A stretch of DNA of 64,000 bases, from the NCBI RefSeq assembly GCF_008180865.1, contig NZ_VTEX01000001.1, forward strand, positions 920,713 to 984,712, read 5' to 3'. The DNA comes from Rossellomorea aquimaris (GTDB lineage Bacteria > Bacillota > Bacilli > Bacillales > Bacillaceae_B). The translations under genes were made by a program, and so were the position numbers. Positions 8,512 to 17,051 of this stretch are shown in pieces (positions within the stretch are counted from its first letter, which is position 1; the number at the start of each line of letters is the position of its first letter). Below the pieces are notes generated by a model. It worked only from the letters and a program-made list of their open reading frames with translations. It did no database searches and was not told the DNA's origin.

Positions 8512-9597
8512 ATGTTTAGTGAAGGATTAAAAGGAATTATAGCTGCACAAACAACGATCAGTCATATCGATGGTAAGGAGGGCGTCCTCATCTATAGGGG
8601 ATATGAAATCGGGGAACTCAAGGACCTGTCATTTGAAGAAGCAGCTTTCTTATTATGGTATGGGTATCTTCCAACGATGGAGGATGCAGTGGACATAAAA
8701 AACAAATTGAGCACGTTCCGATTCATAACGCCTGCAATGAAGGAGATCCTTCATTCTTTGCCAGTTGAAATGGACATGATGAGTGTATTAAGAACCGTCA
8801 TCTCCTCTCTAGGAGGACCAGAATACACTTGGAAGCCAACTATTGAACAGGCAATGAGATTGACGGCCGTTATTCCTACCATCATTTCCTACCGTTTTAA
8901 TATGAATTTGGAAAAACCTTTCATTGATCCGGATCCCCAGCTGAACCATGTGGAAAATTATCTCTATATGCTATCCGGAAACAACCCGTCCAAGGCTGTT
9001 GCTGATGCATTGGAAACGTATATGGTCCTGACCCTTGAGCATGGAATGAATGCTTCTGCTTTTTCTGCAAGAGTCACAGCCTCAACGGAATCCGATCTGG
9101 TTTCAGCCATCACTTCAGCCATCGGAACAATGAAAGGACCGCTTCACGGAGGAGCACCATCCGGGGTCATTGATTTACTGAACGAAATAGGAACTCTTGA
9201 AAAAGCGGAAAATGTCATAAGAAGAAAGTTGCTGAAAGGAGAGAAGCTGATGGGGTTTGGCCATCGGGTGTATAAAACTCATGACCCAAGAGCCATCGCT
9301 TTAAGAAATACCCTGTTAGAAAATAAGGGGGATGATCACTCTCTGGATCTAGCACTTTATGTGGAGAAGAAAGCGATTGAACTTTTAGCTGAAATTAAGC
9401 CGGGGAGATCCCTATACACAAATGTAGAGTTTTACGCAGCTGCCATCATGAAATCGATTAATCTGCCATCAGATCTCTTCACACCGACTTTTACGGCCAG
9501 TCGCATCGTTGGATGGACTGCACATGTATTGGAGCAGGCAGAAAAGAATACGATATACCGGCCGCAATCCGAATATATAGGAAAACGAAACAGTTAG
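8512..9597 (+). CDS. citA: Citrate synthase CitA (secondary citrate synthase)
   Basis: 361 residues condensing oxaloacetate and acetyl-CoA to citrate. Recognisable blocks are ISHIDGKEGVLIYRGYEI near the N-terminus, HGMNASAFSARV, GPLHGGAPS (His about 212), GFGHRVYKTHDPRA (His about 251) and NVEFYAAAIM, as in short Gram-positive type citrate synthases. The divergent citR neighbour identifies it as CitA rather than the main CitZ, which usually sits with icd and mdh. I chose ATG 8512 because AAGGGG lies 9 bases upstream and the length (361) is near the ~366 of B. subtilis CitA; in-frame ATGs at 8488 and 8503 are less well placed. The 95 bp between the mobile element and the gene must now hold its promoter. 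Confidence 0.88.
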   Translation: MFSEGLKGIIAAQTTISHIDGKEGVLIYRGYEIGELKDLSFEEAAFLLWYGYLPTMEDAVDIKNKLSTFRFITPAMKEILHSLPVEMDMMSVLRTVISSLGGPEYTWKPTIEQAMRLTAVIPTIISYRFNMNLEKPFIDPDPQLNHVENYLYMLSGNNPSKAVADALETYMVLTLEHGMNASAFSARVTASTESDLVSAITSAIGTMKGPLHGGAPSGVIDLLNEIGTLEKAENVIRRKLLKGEKLMGFGHRVYKTHDPRAIALRNTLLENKGDDHSLDLALYVEKKAIELLAEIKPGRSLYTNVEFYAAAIMKSINLPSDLFTPTFTASRIVGWTAHVLEQAEKNTIYRPQSEYIGKRNS

Positions 9598-9604
9598 TGG
9601 AAAC

Positions 9605-9641
9605 AACCTGCTTGTTTACACAACGCAGGTTTTATTTATTG
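9605..9641 (+). terminator. citA terminator
   Basis: Arms AACCTGC/GCAGGTT around a 13-base loop, followed by TTTATTTATT. Confidence 0.75.
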
Positions 9642-9699
9642 TAAGCGATTCAATGTAAGCGTGATATAATTAATGTATACTATAATAGGAGTGATATAG

Positions 9700-10083
9700 A
9701 TGATCAGTAAAGTCGGTCAAATCATGTTATATGTCCATAACCAGGATGAGTCGGTACATTTCTGGACTGAAAAAGTCGGGTTTACAGTTCTATCCGAAGA
9801 AGATAACGGGCAGGGGATGCGATGGATTGAAATCGCCCCGACGAAAGATGCAGAGACAAGCATTGTGCTTCACAACAAGGAATTGATTGCTAAAATGCAG
9901 CCCGAACTTAATCTCGGAACTCCATCTTTAATGCTATTCACAGACAATCTGGATGAATTACATAAAAACCTATCTGATAAGAATATAACGGTGGGACAAA
10001 TTGTTGAAATGCCTTCTGGCAGAGTCTTCAACTTTGCGGATTATGAAGATAACTACTTTGCTGTCATGGAGAAAAATAAATAA
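9700..10083 (+). CDS. VOC-family (glyoxalase/bleomycin-resistance fold) protein
   Basis: 127 residues forming one VOC module: the opening strand VGQIMLYVHNQDESVHFWTEKVGF, centre RWIEIAP and ending strand RVFNFADYEDNYFAVME. This is the paired beta-alpha-beta fold of metal-dependent dioxygenases, lyases and drug-binding proteins. The final Glu of the metal triad may be E in the C-terminal strand, while the first His is absent, so catalysis is doubtful. AGGAG precedes ATG by 8 bases. Upstream, two direct copies of TGTAAGCG lie 14 bp apart (9640 and 9654) before a TATAAT box. Confidence 0.75.
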   Translation: MISKVGQIMLYVHNQDESVHFWTEKVGFTVLSEEDNGQGMRWIEIAPTKDAETSIVLHNKELIAKMQPELNLGTPSLMLFTDNLDELHKNLSDKNITVGQIVEMPSGRVFNFADYEDNYFAVMEKNK

Positions 10084-10093
10084 AATGAATACT

Positions 10094-10130
10094 AGAAAGC
10101 CCGAGATCTTAATATGATCTCGGGCTTTCT
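10094..10130 (+). terminator. Strong terminator hairpin
   Basis: AGAAAGCCCGAGATC pairs with GATCTCGGGCTTTCT across a short AT loop, 10 bp after the VOC stop. The T tract is short (TATATTCTTTA). Confidence 0.8.
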
Positions 10131-10432
10131 ATATTCTTTACTCATTTACGTCTCGTGAAGACTAATCTAACAATTAGGTTTCTTATCCAATACACCAAGG
10201 TGTGATCCAATCAATAAAAACTGAAAAATCAACAAGTACAATAGTCAAAACTGACCCCAAGACGCTTAGAGTTTCTAGGCATACGTTTTTCTTTTGATTG
10301 AAACAAAACTTGGCATTTTTTTGGGAATGTTCGTTCTAATGGAGGATATTGGGAGATTTTGTCGAATAGAAATAATACTCGTTGGTATAAGGTTAAATTT
10401 TTCATGATTTAAAGGATATGGAGGTAACGAAC
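10131..10432. other. Intergenic stretch, no feature recognised
   Basis: About 300 bp of AT-rich sequence between two VOC genes. I found no gene with a ribosome site on either strand and no clear hairpin; a promoter for the next gene is expected but not identified. Confidence 0.5.
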
Positions 10433-10789
10433 GTGAAAAATTTAGATGGGAAAGTTGTTGGCTTTGAATTAAGCAGTCAGGAGCCAGAAAAAGCGGCAGC
10501 ATTTTACTCAAACGTATTCGGATGGGAAGTGGCTGAACCTCAATGGGACTACTGGGCAGTCTCAACCGGGCAAGGTAATGAAATGAATGGGGGTATAGGC
10601 AAAGGGCCTCATGATTATCCACACGGTACACGTATGCAAATTGAAGTACAATCCATTGACATATCCATTTCTGCAGCAAAAGAAAACGGGGCGATGGTTG
10701 TCAGGGATAAGATGGAATTTGGTGATTTCTTCCTTGCATATTTGGTGGATCCTACCGGAGTGGGAATTGGGTTGATTGAAAAGAAATAA
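10433..10789 (+). CDS. VOC-family protein
   Basis: 118 residues, one VOC module: VGFELSSQEPEKAAAFYSNVFGWEV, then WAVSTGQGNEMNGGI, and a C-terminal FFLAYLVDPTGVGIGLIEK. The EPEKAAAFYSNVFGW pattern is typical of glyoxalase/PhnB-like proteins annotated as hydroxylase or 27-kDa antigen-like VOC members; the reaction is unknown. I set the start at GTG 10433 because GGAGGT sits 7 bases before it. An in-frame ATG at 10418 overlaps that site and lacks its own. Confidence 0.75.
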   Translation: MKNLDGKVVGFELSSQEPEKAAAFYSNVFGWEVAEPQWDYWAVSTGQGNEMNGGIGKGPHDYPHGTRMQIEVQSIDISISAAKENGAMVVRDKMEFGDFFLAYLVDPTGVGIGLIEKK

Positions 10790-10850
10790 TTGAGGAAAGA
10801 AAATCTCATATGGCAAGGATAATGAATCTACTATTAAAAGGAGAATAGTC

Positions 10851-11255
10851 ATGCAAAAGTTAGAAAACATTAATAAAGCGATGGATTACAAGAAAGCGAT
10901 TATCACTCACCTGGCTGATCAAAAACAACAGTTTGAAGAAGGGTTGATTCCAGAAGAAGTGATTTCAAACAAACAAGGCAGGATTCAAATCCTTACTCAA
11001 ACTGCCATGATTGAGGGGGAAGTGAATTTTTTTGATGGTGATGAAGAGATGAAGACATTCTTTGAATATGGGCTCGATCGGTTTGGGGAAGAACTCCAGG
11101 AACTTTCACCTGATATGATGGCAACAAATGCAACAGGCCCGATACATATTAAAAACGCTCGATTCAAATCAATTTCAGCCCCCGATTCTATTATCGAGAT
11201 GGATGAAATGATTGTCTTCTCGGATCAAGTTGTTGGAATGGCTATTGTTAAATAA
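10851..11255 (+). CDS. Hypothetical protein, 134 residues
   Basis: I do not recognise this soluble protein. It opens with a charged helix (KAIITHLADQKQQFEEGLIPEE) and ends with beta strands separated by acidic turns (GEVNFFDGDEEMKTFFEYG, PIHIKNARFKSI, DEMIVFSDQVVGMAIVK). The opening resembles gas-/stress-type small cytosolic proteins but no motif is diagnostic. AAAGGAGAA lies 8 bases before ATG. The NUDIX gene starts 20 bp after its stop, so the two form an operon, perhaps with the VOC gene before them. Confidence 0.6.
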   Translation: MQKLENINKAMDYKKAIITHLADQKQQFEEGLIPEEVISNKQGRIQILTQTAMIEGEVNFFDGDEEMKTFFEYGLDRFGEELQELSPDMMATNATGPIHIKNARFKSISAPDSIIEMDEMIVFSDQVVGMAIVK

Positions 11256-11274
11256 AAGGAAAGGAGCGTCACTT

Positions 11275-11784
11275 TTGTTTGAAACCGTATTAGGAAAACC
11301 GAAAAGCGAGATAACTGAATACAAAATGAAATATAGAACCGCCGTAAAAGCTGTCATCATTCAAGATCATAAGATTCTTCTCATGCATTCAAACAGGGGA
11401 GATTATAAATTTCCTGGTGGCGGGGTTGAAGAAGGTGAAACCTTGCCTCGTGCCCTGATAAGAGAGGTGGCTGAAGAAAGTGGCTTTATAAACTGTGTTG
11501 TTAATGAGCCCCTTGGAGTCGTGATCAAAAGGCATGTGGATGTGTTTGAAGATGATGCCTTATTCGAAATGACTTCCCATTATTTCAAATGTGAATTAAC
11601 CGACAGAGAAAGAATACCACAACAATTAGAAGGATATGAATCGGAACTGGATATGAAACCAAAGTGGGTTACACTGGATGAATCGATTGAGGAGAATGAA
11701 AAACTGATGGACCAGTTTGATAACACCCGCTGGATTAAACGGGAGAACTATGTATTGAGAGAGTTGAAGAAGTTATATAATTAA
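11275..11784 (+). CDS. NUDIX hydrolase
   Basis: 169 residues. The NUDIX box is intact: GGGVEEGETLPRALIREVAEESG (about residues 44-66) fits GX5EX7REUXEEXGU and binds Mg2+ for cleavage of nucleoside-diphosphate-linked substrates. The substrate is unknown. I chose the TTG start at 11275 because AAGGAG lies 8 bases upstream and it begins just after the preceding stop; a longer frame would overlap that gene. Cotranscribed with the 134-residue protein; terminator follows. Confidence 0.82.
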   Translation: MFETVLGKPKSEITEYKMKYRTAVKAVIIQDHKILLMHSNRGDYKFPGGGVEEGETLPRALIREVAEESGFINCVVNEPLGVVIKRHVDVFEDDALFEMTSHYFKCELTDRERIPQQLEGYESELDMKPKWVTLDESIEENEKLMDQFDNTRWIKRENYVLRELKKLYN

Positions 11785-11796
11785 GAACCAGCTGAG

Positions 11797-11826
11797 CACT
11801 TATCTGATATTGGATAGGTGTTTTTT
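11797..11826 (+). terminator. Terminator of NUDIX operon
   Basis: Arms CACTTATC/GATAGGTG (one G-U pair) with an 8-base loop and six Ts. Confidence 0.85.
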
Positions 11827-11870
11827 CGTTCCTTTTTATCATTTTTTCAGTACACGCTTTTCAATATGAG

Positions 11871-11905
11871 AAAAAGAGCTGCGAATTCTAGACATCAGCT
11901 CTTTT
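11871..11905 (-). terminator. Terminator of the minus-strand GNAT gene
   Basis: AAAAGAGCTG and CAGCTCTTTT enclose a 14-base loop; on the minus strand the stem ends in TTTTTCTC. Confidence 0.8.
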
Positions 11906-11927
11906 CAATATTAATATAGTTCAATAC

Positions 11928-12434
11928 CTAAAAATTCAGGCTGTATTTTTTCAGTTCTTCTGTATCATTTGGCAATGTTACATAACCTTCTAATTTCATA
12001 TCCAATTTTTCAAGCAGTTTGGAGGAAGATTCATTATCTTTGGTGGTTATCGCTACCAGGCGCTTTATCCCCATGTCTTTTGCAAAATCAACTGTAGCGC
12101 TTGCCGCTTCAAATGCATACCCTTGAAATTGATAGTCAGAGAGAAAGGCAAATCCTATATCCACGTCTTCGAGGCCGTCACGCTTAATCAATCCACATAA
12201 GCCGATTGGTACGCGATCATCCTTACGTTCTGCCAAAAACAATCCAAACCCTTCCCGTTCATACATTGTTTGGGGACCACACACGATATAATCCTTTGCA
12301 TCATCCATAGTGCGAATTCCTTTGTCTCCAATGTATTGCAGCCATCCAGGTTCATTTAGTAATTTCATAATAAATTCTGCGTCAGTTTCCTCAACCCATC
12401 TCAAGGCGAGTCGTGATGTTTCTGTTACCTTCAT
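11928..12434 (-). CDS. GNAT-family acetyltransferase (RimJ/RimL type)
   Basis: 168 residues: TSRLALRWVEETDAEFIMKLLNEPGW is the usual RimJ/RimL opening, GLCGLIKRDGLEDVDIGFAF the central strands, and YQFQGYAFEAASATVDFA the acetyl-CoA loop (Q-G-Y-A substitutes for the common R-x-x-G-x-A). It ends KLDMKLEGYVTLP. It probably acetylates an N-terminal amine of a protein or small molecule. ATG at 12434 is favoured because GAGGTG lies 6 bases upstream; the in-frame GTG at 12443 is itself part of that site. Confidence 0.78.
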   Translation of the reverse strand: MKVTETSRLALRWVEETDAEFIMKLLNEPGWLQYIGDKGIRTMDDAKDYIVCGPQTMYEREGFGLFLAERKDDRVPIGLCGLIKRDGLEDVDIGFAFLSDYQFQGYAFEAASATVDFAKDMGIKRLVAITTKDNESSSKLLEKLDMKLEGYVTLPNDTEELKKYSLNF

Positions 12435-12681
12435 ATGGAACACCTCACTTTATTCATTCCATCCTATTTTAACTCGAAACATAAAATTGGTGTAATGATT
12501 ATTTGTAATGAGCAGGGAAAAATAAATCGAATAAGGGAAACGATTGTAAGCTATCTACTATTCTTTCTGCTAAAAGGTTGCTGCAGTGTTCCACCCCTCT
12601 CATCATTGCGAGACACACACCTAAAAAAAATCCAAGACTACTATTCAATTTTCTTCATGTTATAGTTTTCTTTATATAAAA
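12435..12681. other. Upstream region of the GNAT gene, no gene seen
   Basis: About 250 bp with the likely minus-strand promoter of the GNAT gene and an AT-rich run that became the insertion target of element copy 2. A 76-codon plus-strand open frame here has no ribosome site or protein-like composition. Confidence 0.4.
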
Positions 12682-13258
12682 GGCTCTCTTCGCAAAAATT
12701 GATGTTTTCTAACATAGAATCTGCCAGGGCTCTGTCAACCAGTTTATGCTGGATGGTGAGGGGGAAATGCTTCGCTTGCAGCTAGCGTTCGGCCAAGCCT
12801 CCTCAGCTTAGCCGAACGGGGTCTCGGCACGCCCAAAATCCGCCGGAGTCTGCGCAGTTCACCTCACCATCTTTAATGGAATTTTCATGACAGAGCTTCA
12901 AGGTGTGCAACAAATCAATGTAACTAGAAAATAAATTTAAATTCTTCTTTCTTAAAAGGAAAATCAATATCTACTTATCTTAAATAAGATTGTTTGCTAA
13001 AATTCTTGTTTTAATTGTTTTCTATTAAGGATACATGCTCAGAAAGTTGATTCTCGCTGCAGGATGATCGACTCCTGCGGGAATAGCTGGACAGTACGAA
13101 AAGCGGAGGGGCTTATGACCTCGAGCCCCTAAGCCCCGTAGCTGGACAACTGAGACCCCGGAGGCTCACCGCCAGCCCCGCGGAAAGCGAGCATCCTGGA
13201 GCGGAAATCAACTATTACTTTCTCCTCTACAATAGCAACAAACTTTACGAAAAGAGCC
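12682..13258. mobile_element. Non-autonomous inverted-repeat element, copy 2 (577 bp)
   Basis: Same architecture as the copy at 7855: left end GGCTCTCTTCGCAAA, right end TTTACGAAAAGAGCC, giving terminal repeats that pair over ~15 positions with few mismatches. The left module spans 12729-12896 and the right 13046-13212. Flanks read ATATAAAA on the left (12674-12681) and ATATAAAT on the right (13259-13266), a 7-of-8 target duplication. Compared with copy 1 it lacks a ~70-bp stretch in the right module and instead has ~40 bp including GAGACCCCGGAGGCTCACCG. It is gene-free. It ends 31 bp before the pentapeptide gene, so it may supply or remove promoter sequence. Confidence 0.78.
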
Positions 13259-13289
13259 ATATAAATTGAACATAATTGAGGTGTAAAAC

Positions 13290-13937
13290 ATGGGGAATAA
13301 GTTTAAAATAGAAGACCCAAAGATCCCTGCTCGTTTAGAGTCTGCTAATTTTCAAGATGTCTATTATGAAGAAGATCCATTTCTATCGAATTGTATGATA
13401 GAAAATGCGAGACTTGATCAGGAAGAGATCAATCAGCTCGTGTTATCAAAAGTGTTGTTTAAAAATGTCTCGTTCGTTGGTGCATCCTTCCCACGGACGG
13501 ATATGACAGATGTCGTCTTTGAAAACTGCGACCTGTCGAATGTAAACTTTAGCGAGGGAATCATACATCGGGTGACCTTCAAGGAATGCAAATTATTAGG
13601 TGCGAATTTTTCGGGTGGTAATTTAGGCAATGTCCGTTTTGAAGAGTGCTTGGCAAACATGAGTGACTTTGTTGAAGCACGATTAAAGCAGGTGATATTT
13701 AACCAGACCTTTTTACAAAATGCCAACTACTCTGACTGTAAACTCCTGAAAGTAAACTTTGATCGATGCGACCTTAATGAGATTGACTTCACCCAGACTG
13801 ACCTCAAAGGAATTGATATTAGTACCTGCAGGTTTACACGTATAAATGTAGCTCTTGAATATCTTTCTGGTTGCGAAGTTTCGCCTGAACAAGCGATTGG
13901 ATTTGCCAGCTTATTGGGATTGAAAGTGAAGGAGTAG
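13290..13937 (+). CDS. Qnr-like pentapeptide-repeat protein
   Basis: 215 residues made almost wholly of A(D/N)LxX-type pentapeptides (NVSFVGASFPRTDMTDVVFENCDL and on), which fold as a right-handed quadrilateral beta helix. Length and the C-terminal dimerisation-like end (VSPEQAIGFASLLGLKV) match Qnr/McbG-type proteins, DNA mimics that protect gyrase from quinolones or toxins (family knowledge). A resistance role is not shown. GAGGTG precedes ATG by 7 bases, right after mobile element copy 2, so its promoter may have been altered by the insertion. Confidence 0.8.
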   Translation: MGNKFKIEDPKIPARLESANFQDVYYEEDPFLSNCMIENARLDQEEINQLVLSKVLFKNVSFVGASFPRTDMTDVVFENCDLSNVNFSEGIIHRVTFKECKLLGANFSGGNLGNVRFEECLANMSDFVEARLKQVIFNQTFLQNANYSDCKLLKVNFDRCDLNEIDFTQTDLKGIDISTCRFTRINVALEYLSGCEVSPEQAIGFASLLGLKVKE

Positions 13938-14091
13938 GCGTAAAGGAGAGTAGAGGTTGTTCTCTCTGTCCACTTTTTTAAGTAGCATTCGTGAAATAAT
14001 CCACTGAATCTTATAAAATGCATGAATTCATTAAAGCTGGCATATTCATATATCAGGGCCCATTGCTTTCAATTCGAAGGGGGAAAACAAC

Positions 14092-14436
14092 ATGACCATC
14101 TTCATCTGGGTTTTACAAGGGATATTGGCAGCGATGTTTTTTATGGCGGCAGTCGGAAAATTGACTGGATCGAGCATGCATCGTGGTGTATTTGATCATT
14201 TGCGTTTACCTCAATGGTTTCGGGTCGTCACTGGATTGGTGGAATTAACCGGTGCCGTACTATTGGTACTTGGTTATTGGTATGAAACGTACATTGGTCC
14301 CGGCTCTCTCATTCTTGGCGTCACAGCTATCGGTGGAATGCTTGCCCATATTCGTGTGAAAGATGGATTCAAAGATGCTTTTATGATTGTCCTTCTAGGA
14401 ATTCTTTCATTTATATTACTTTATTTGGTTAGGTAG
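14092..14436 (+). CDS. DoxX-family membrane protein
   Basis: 114 residues with three to four membrane helices: IFIWVLQGILAAMFFMAAVGKL, VVTGLVELTGAVLLVLGYW, GPGSLILGVTAIGGMLAH and AFMIVLLGILSFILLYLV. The AAVGKLTGS motif after helix 1 and the short loop layout fit DoxX/DoxD-like proteins, membrane components linked to thiol/redox stress in some bacteria. No catalytic residue is evident. A good AAGGGGG site precedes ATG; terminator follows. Confidence 0.8.
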   Translation: MTIFIWVLQGILAAMFFMAAVGKLTGSSMHRGVFDHLRLPQWFRVVTGLVELTGAVLLVLGYWYETYIGPGSLILGVTAIGGMLAHIRVKDGFKDAFMIVLLGILSFILLYLVR

Positions 14437-14487
14437 CGTTGATTGGCGAAATAATAAAATGATTTCAATCGAGGATATTGATAATAC

Positions 14488-14518
14488 GAAAGGAGTGGAG
14501 TACAAACCCACTCCTTTT
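14488..14518 (+). terminator. Terminator after DoxX gene
   Basis: AAAGGAGTGG/CCACTCCTTTT stem with a 9-base loop. Symmetric enough to work in both directions. Confidence 0.75.
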
Positions 14519-14604
14519 CCTTTCGTTTCTTTACAGTAAGTGAAACTTTTACAATTTCGTTTCGTACATCTTAATATGCATTTGAGTTGGAGGAGGGTTT
14601 ATTA

Positions 14605-15516
14605 ATGATCAAAGTTGAGAACATAAGCAAGCGATATGATTCGATTCAAGCACTTGACGATATTCATTTAATTATTCCAGAAGGCTCTTGTTTTGGTCTG
14701 GTAGGACCCAATGGTGCAGGGAAATCGACACTTATGAAGATCTTATCCGGAGTTTTACAAAGTTTTAATGGGGAAATCTTCGTCAACGGGCATTCTGTCA
14801 TGAATGAAAGATTAAAGGTGAAAAAGTTCATTGGATACATACCTCAAGATATCTGTCTGGAAGAAACCCTTACTGCCAAGGATAATTTAATGTATTTCGG
14901 GAGCCTTTATGGACTGAAAGGAAAAGACCTTCAAGATCGTTCCGAAAAAGTGCTACAACAAACCGGTTTAAAAGAACGCGGGAAAGACAAAGTCATCACC
15001 TTTTCAGGAGGTATGAAGCGTCGATTGAATATTGGCTGTGCTTTACTGCATAATCCCTCCATTGTGATCATGGATGAACCTACCGTAGGAATCGATCCAC
15101 AATCAAGAAACTCGATTTTCTCTATCATCCACGAGTTAAAGGAGAAGGGAAGTACCATCATCTATTCGAGTCACTACATGGAGGAAGTAGAGCAGCTATG
15201 TGACAGCATCGGACTAATCGACAAGGGGACATTAGTCGAATGCGGAACAATGGAAGAACTACAGCAAAAATATAATAAACCCTCATTGTTTATTTCCGGA
15301 GAAGGTTTAGATGAAGTCCGCTTATCCGTACATGGTCAGGTCAAAGCCAAAGGAAATGGATTTCTTTTGCAAAGTGAAGATCCTTTGATGACGCTAGAAC
15401 AATTGATTGTCGAGTTCCGCAATCAAAACATTATGCCAAGAAGGCTTGAAATGTATCAGCCAAAACTGGAGGATATCTTTTTCGCTTTGACTGGAACACA
15501 ACTGCGAGATTCATAG
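14605..15516 (+). CDS. ABC transporter ATP-binding protein (ABC-2 exporter type)
   Basis: 303 residues. Walker A GPNGAGKST at about residues 34-42, Q-loop IPQDI, signature FSGGMKRRL, Walker B IVIMDEPTVGID, and H-loop SSHYMEE are all intact. The C-terminal ~80 residues form the extension seen in drug/lantibiotic/Na+ exporter ATPases. Start ATG 14605 follows GGAGGAGGG. The permease gene starts 15 bp after its stop. Together they form a two-gene exporter; substrate unknown (drug, peptide or lipid). Confidence 0.88.
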   Translation: MIKVENISKRYDSIQALDDIHLIIPEGSCFGLVGPNGAGKSTLMKILSGVLQSFNGEIFVNGHSVMNERLKVKKFIGYIPQDICLEETLTAKDNLMYFGSLYGLKGKDLQDRSEKVLQQTGLKERGKDKVITFSGGMKRRLNIGCALLHNPSIVIMDEPTVGIDPQSRNSIFSIIHELKEKGSTIIYSSHYMEEVEQLCDSIGLIDKGTLVECGTMEELQQKYNKPSLFISGEGLDEVRLSVHGQVKAKGNGFLLQSEDPLMTLEQLIVEFRNQNIMPRRLEMYQPKLEDIFFALTGTQLRDS

Positions 15517-15531
15517 AAAGGGTGGATGAGC

Positions 15532-16275
15532 ATGTGGGCTATTGTAAGGATGGAATTAAAGAAAAATATTCAGGATAAAGGGTTATGGTTTTGGACGTTT
15601 ATTTTACCAATCGTGTTTATTATCGCTTTTGTCTCTATTTTTTCAGGGGATGAAAAAACAAGTTATAAGGAAGTTGTTACCCAGATCATTCCCGGCTACA
15701 CGATTATGTTTGCCTTTTATATCATGATCTCCATGGTCATTGCATTTGTTAAGGACAGGGATAAAGGGATGGTGTCCCGTATCGCTAGTACCCCATTACC
15801 GATCAGAGACTATTTTATCGGAAAATGGATCCCATTTTTGGTGATTGTGCTGATCCAAGTGGCAGTATTATTTGGTTTCGGTGTGATTGTTTATGATCTC
15901 CCATTAGGAGATCCATTCGCATTGATCATGTTATCTTTGTCATTAGCATTTATTGTAACTGGTTGGGGTATGGCACTCGCCGTATTGGTGAAAACGGAAA
16001 ACATGGGGATTGCGATGACTCAGATCATAGCCCTTGGTGGAGCTATGCTTGGGGGGTTATGGCTTCCGGTAGAACTCATGCCGGACTTCATGCAAAAAAT
16101 CAGCAAGGCATTGCCTCAGTATTGGGCTATTGAAGGTTACAAAGAAGTGATCCTTGCAGATGGCACAATAAGGGACATTTTGTTTAATATAGGGATTTTG
16201 CTTATCGCTGGAATAGCGGGTGGTTTTATTGCGCTCGCAGCTTATCCACGATTCCTTCGTTTATCAAAGAATTGA
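15532..16275 (+). CDS. ABC-2 type transporter permease
   Basis: 247 residues with six membrane helices in ABC-2 layout: one N-terminal helix (GLWFWTFILPIVFIIAFVSIF), a cytosolic loop, then five clustered helices and the conserved LGGAMLGGLWLPVELMP segment before helix 6. It pairs with the ATPase just upstream. GGGTGG lies 6 bases before ATG 15532 (an in-frame ATG at 15526 is too close to it). No homologous second permease gene is nearby, so the exporter likely works as a homodimer. Confidence 0.85.
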   Translation: MWAIVRMELKKNIQDKGLWFWTFILPIVFIIAFVSIFSGDEKTSYKEVVTQIIPGYTIMFAFYIMISMVIAFVKDRDKGMVSRIASTPLPIRDYFIGKWIPFLVIVLIQVAVLFGFGVIVYDLPLGDPFALIMLSLSLAFIVTGWGMALAVLVKTENMGIAMTQIIALGGAMLGGLWLPVELMPDFMQKISKALPQYWAIEGYKEVILADGTIRDILFNIGILLIAGIAGGFIALAAYPRFLRLSKN

Positions 16276-16283
16276 AGTGTACT

Positions 16284-16312
16284 AAAGGCTTCCGATTGTG
16301 GGAGCTTTTTTA
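16284..16312 (+). terminator. Terminator after exporter operon
   Basis: Imperfect stem AAAGGCTTCC/GGGAGCTTT with a 6-base loop and a T6 tail, 9 bp after the permease stop. Confidence 0.6.
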
Positions 16313-16523
16313 ATTTTACAAATGACATTAGTTTAAATGGTAAATATGAGGTTCTAATAGAAAATAGTGGTATAATTCAATAGTCTGAAAATTGCATTCT
16401 ATATTTATCTGGTTTCTTGGCATCGTTCAATGGGGTTAATAAAGAATGAATAATTTCAAGTAACGACAAGGTATTGAGGACAATTAACAGGCTGGGTTCT
16501 TTAATAACGAAGGGGGAAAATAA

Positions 16524-16976
16524 ATGAATTCAAACAGTGTGAAAATAGTAGAAGTAAATAAAGATAATTGGTACGATTGCTGTCAGCTGGAAATTTCCGA
16601 TGATCAAAAGGCATTCATCGAGTCAAATGCAATATCGATAGCTCAATCAAAATTTGAACCGTCACTAAAGCCCTTTGCCATCTATTATGAGGACAAAGTG
16701 GTCGGCTTTTTAATGTACAATACTGTTCCAGAAGAACTCGATGCTTTCTGGGTATACCGAATCATGGTGGATAAAAGCTATCAGGGTAAGGGTATTGGAA
16801 AAACTGCAACTGCCTTGATGATAGAAGGGATGATTGAAACCCTTGATGTCGAAAGGATTGTAGTAGGGTATCATCCTGAAAATAAAGGGGCACACCATTT
16901 ATATTCCAGTCTGGGATTTGTTGACCAGGGGGATAGATTCGGCAGGGAAATGGCTGTTGTGAAAAATTTGAAGTGA
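16524..16976 (+). CDS. GNAT acetyltransferase resembling spermine/spermidine acetyltransferase BltD
   Basis: 150 residues. The opening VNKDNWYDCCQLEISDDQKAFIESNAISIAQSKFEP, the phrase FAIYYEDKVVGFLMY, the acetyl-CoA loop VDKSYQGKGIGKTA (about 88-101) and the closing NKGAHHLYSSLGF closely follow BltD/PaiA-like polyamine acetylases. A polyamine substrate is therefore likely but unproven. GAAGGGGG lies 7 bases before ATG. Monocistronic, after a ~250-bp gap with no gene. Confidence 0.78.
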   Translation: MNSNSVKIVEVNKDNWYDCCQLEISDDQKAFIESNAISIAQSKFEPSLKPFAIYYEDKVVGFLMYNTVPEELDAFWVYRIMVDKSYQGKGIGKTATALMIEGMIETLDVERIVVGYHPENKGAHHLYSSLGFVDQGDRFGREMAVVKNLK

Positions 16977-16991
16977 TAAGAAATAATACAG

Positions 16992-17021
16992 GAAAGGCCA
17001 AGTTTAGATAATTGGCCTTTG
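16992..17021. terminator. Hairpin between convergent genes
   Basis: AAAGGCCAA/ATTGGCCTTT stem with a 9-base AT loop between the GNAT gene and the sigma-factor gene. No strong T run follows, so termination efficiency is uncertain. Confidence 0.5.
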
Positions 17022-17051
17022 AGTATCCTGGTCTTGAAAACTAATCAACTA

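Noticed and set aside
10275..10679. Minus-strand 134-codon open frame
   Set aside because: It is antisense to the VOC gene at 10433, has no ribosome site, and its product has no protein-like pattern.
12435..12665. Plus-strand 76-codon open frame upstream of the GNAT gene
   Set aside because: No ribosome site; its composition fits non-coding DNA next to a mobile element.
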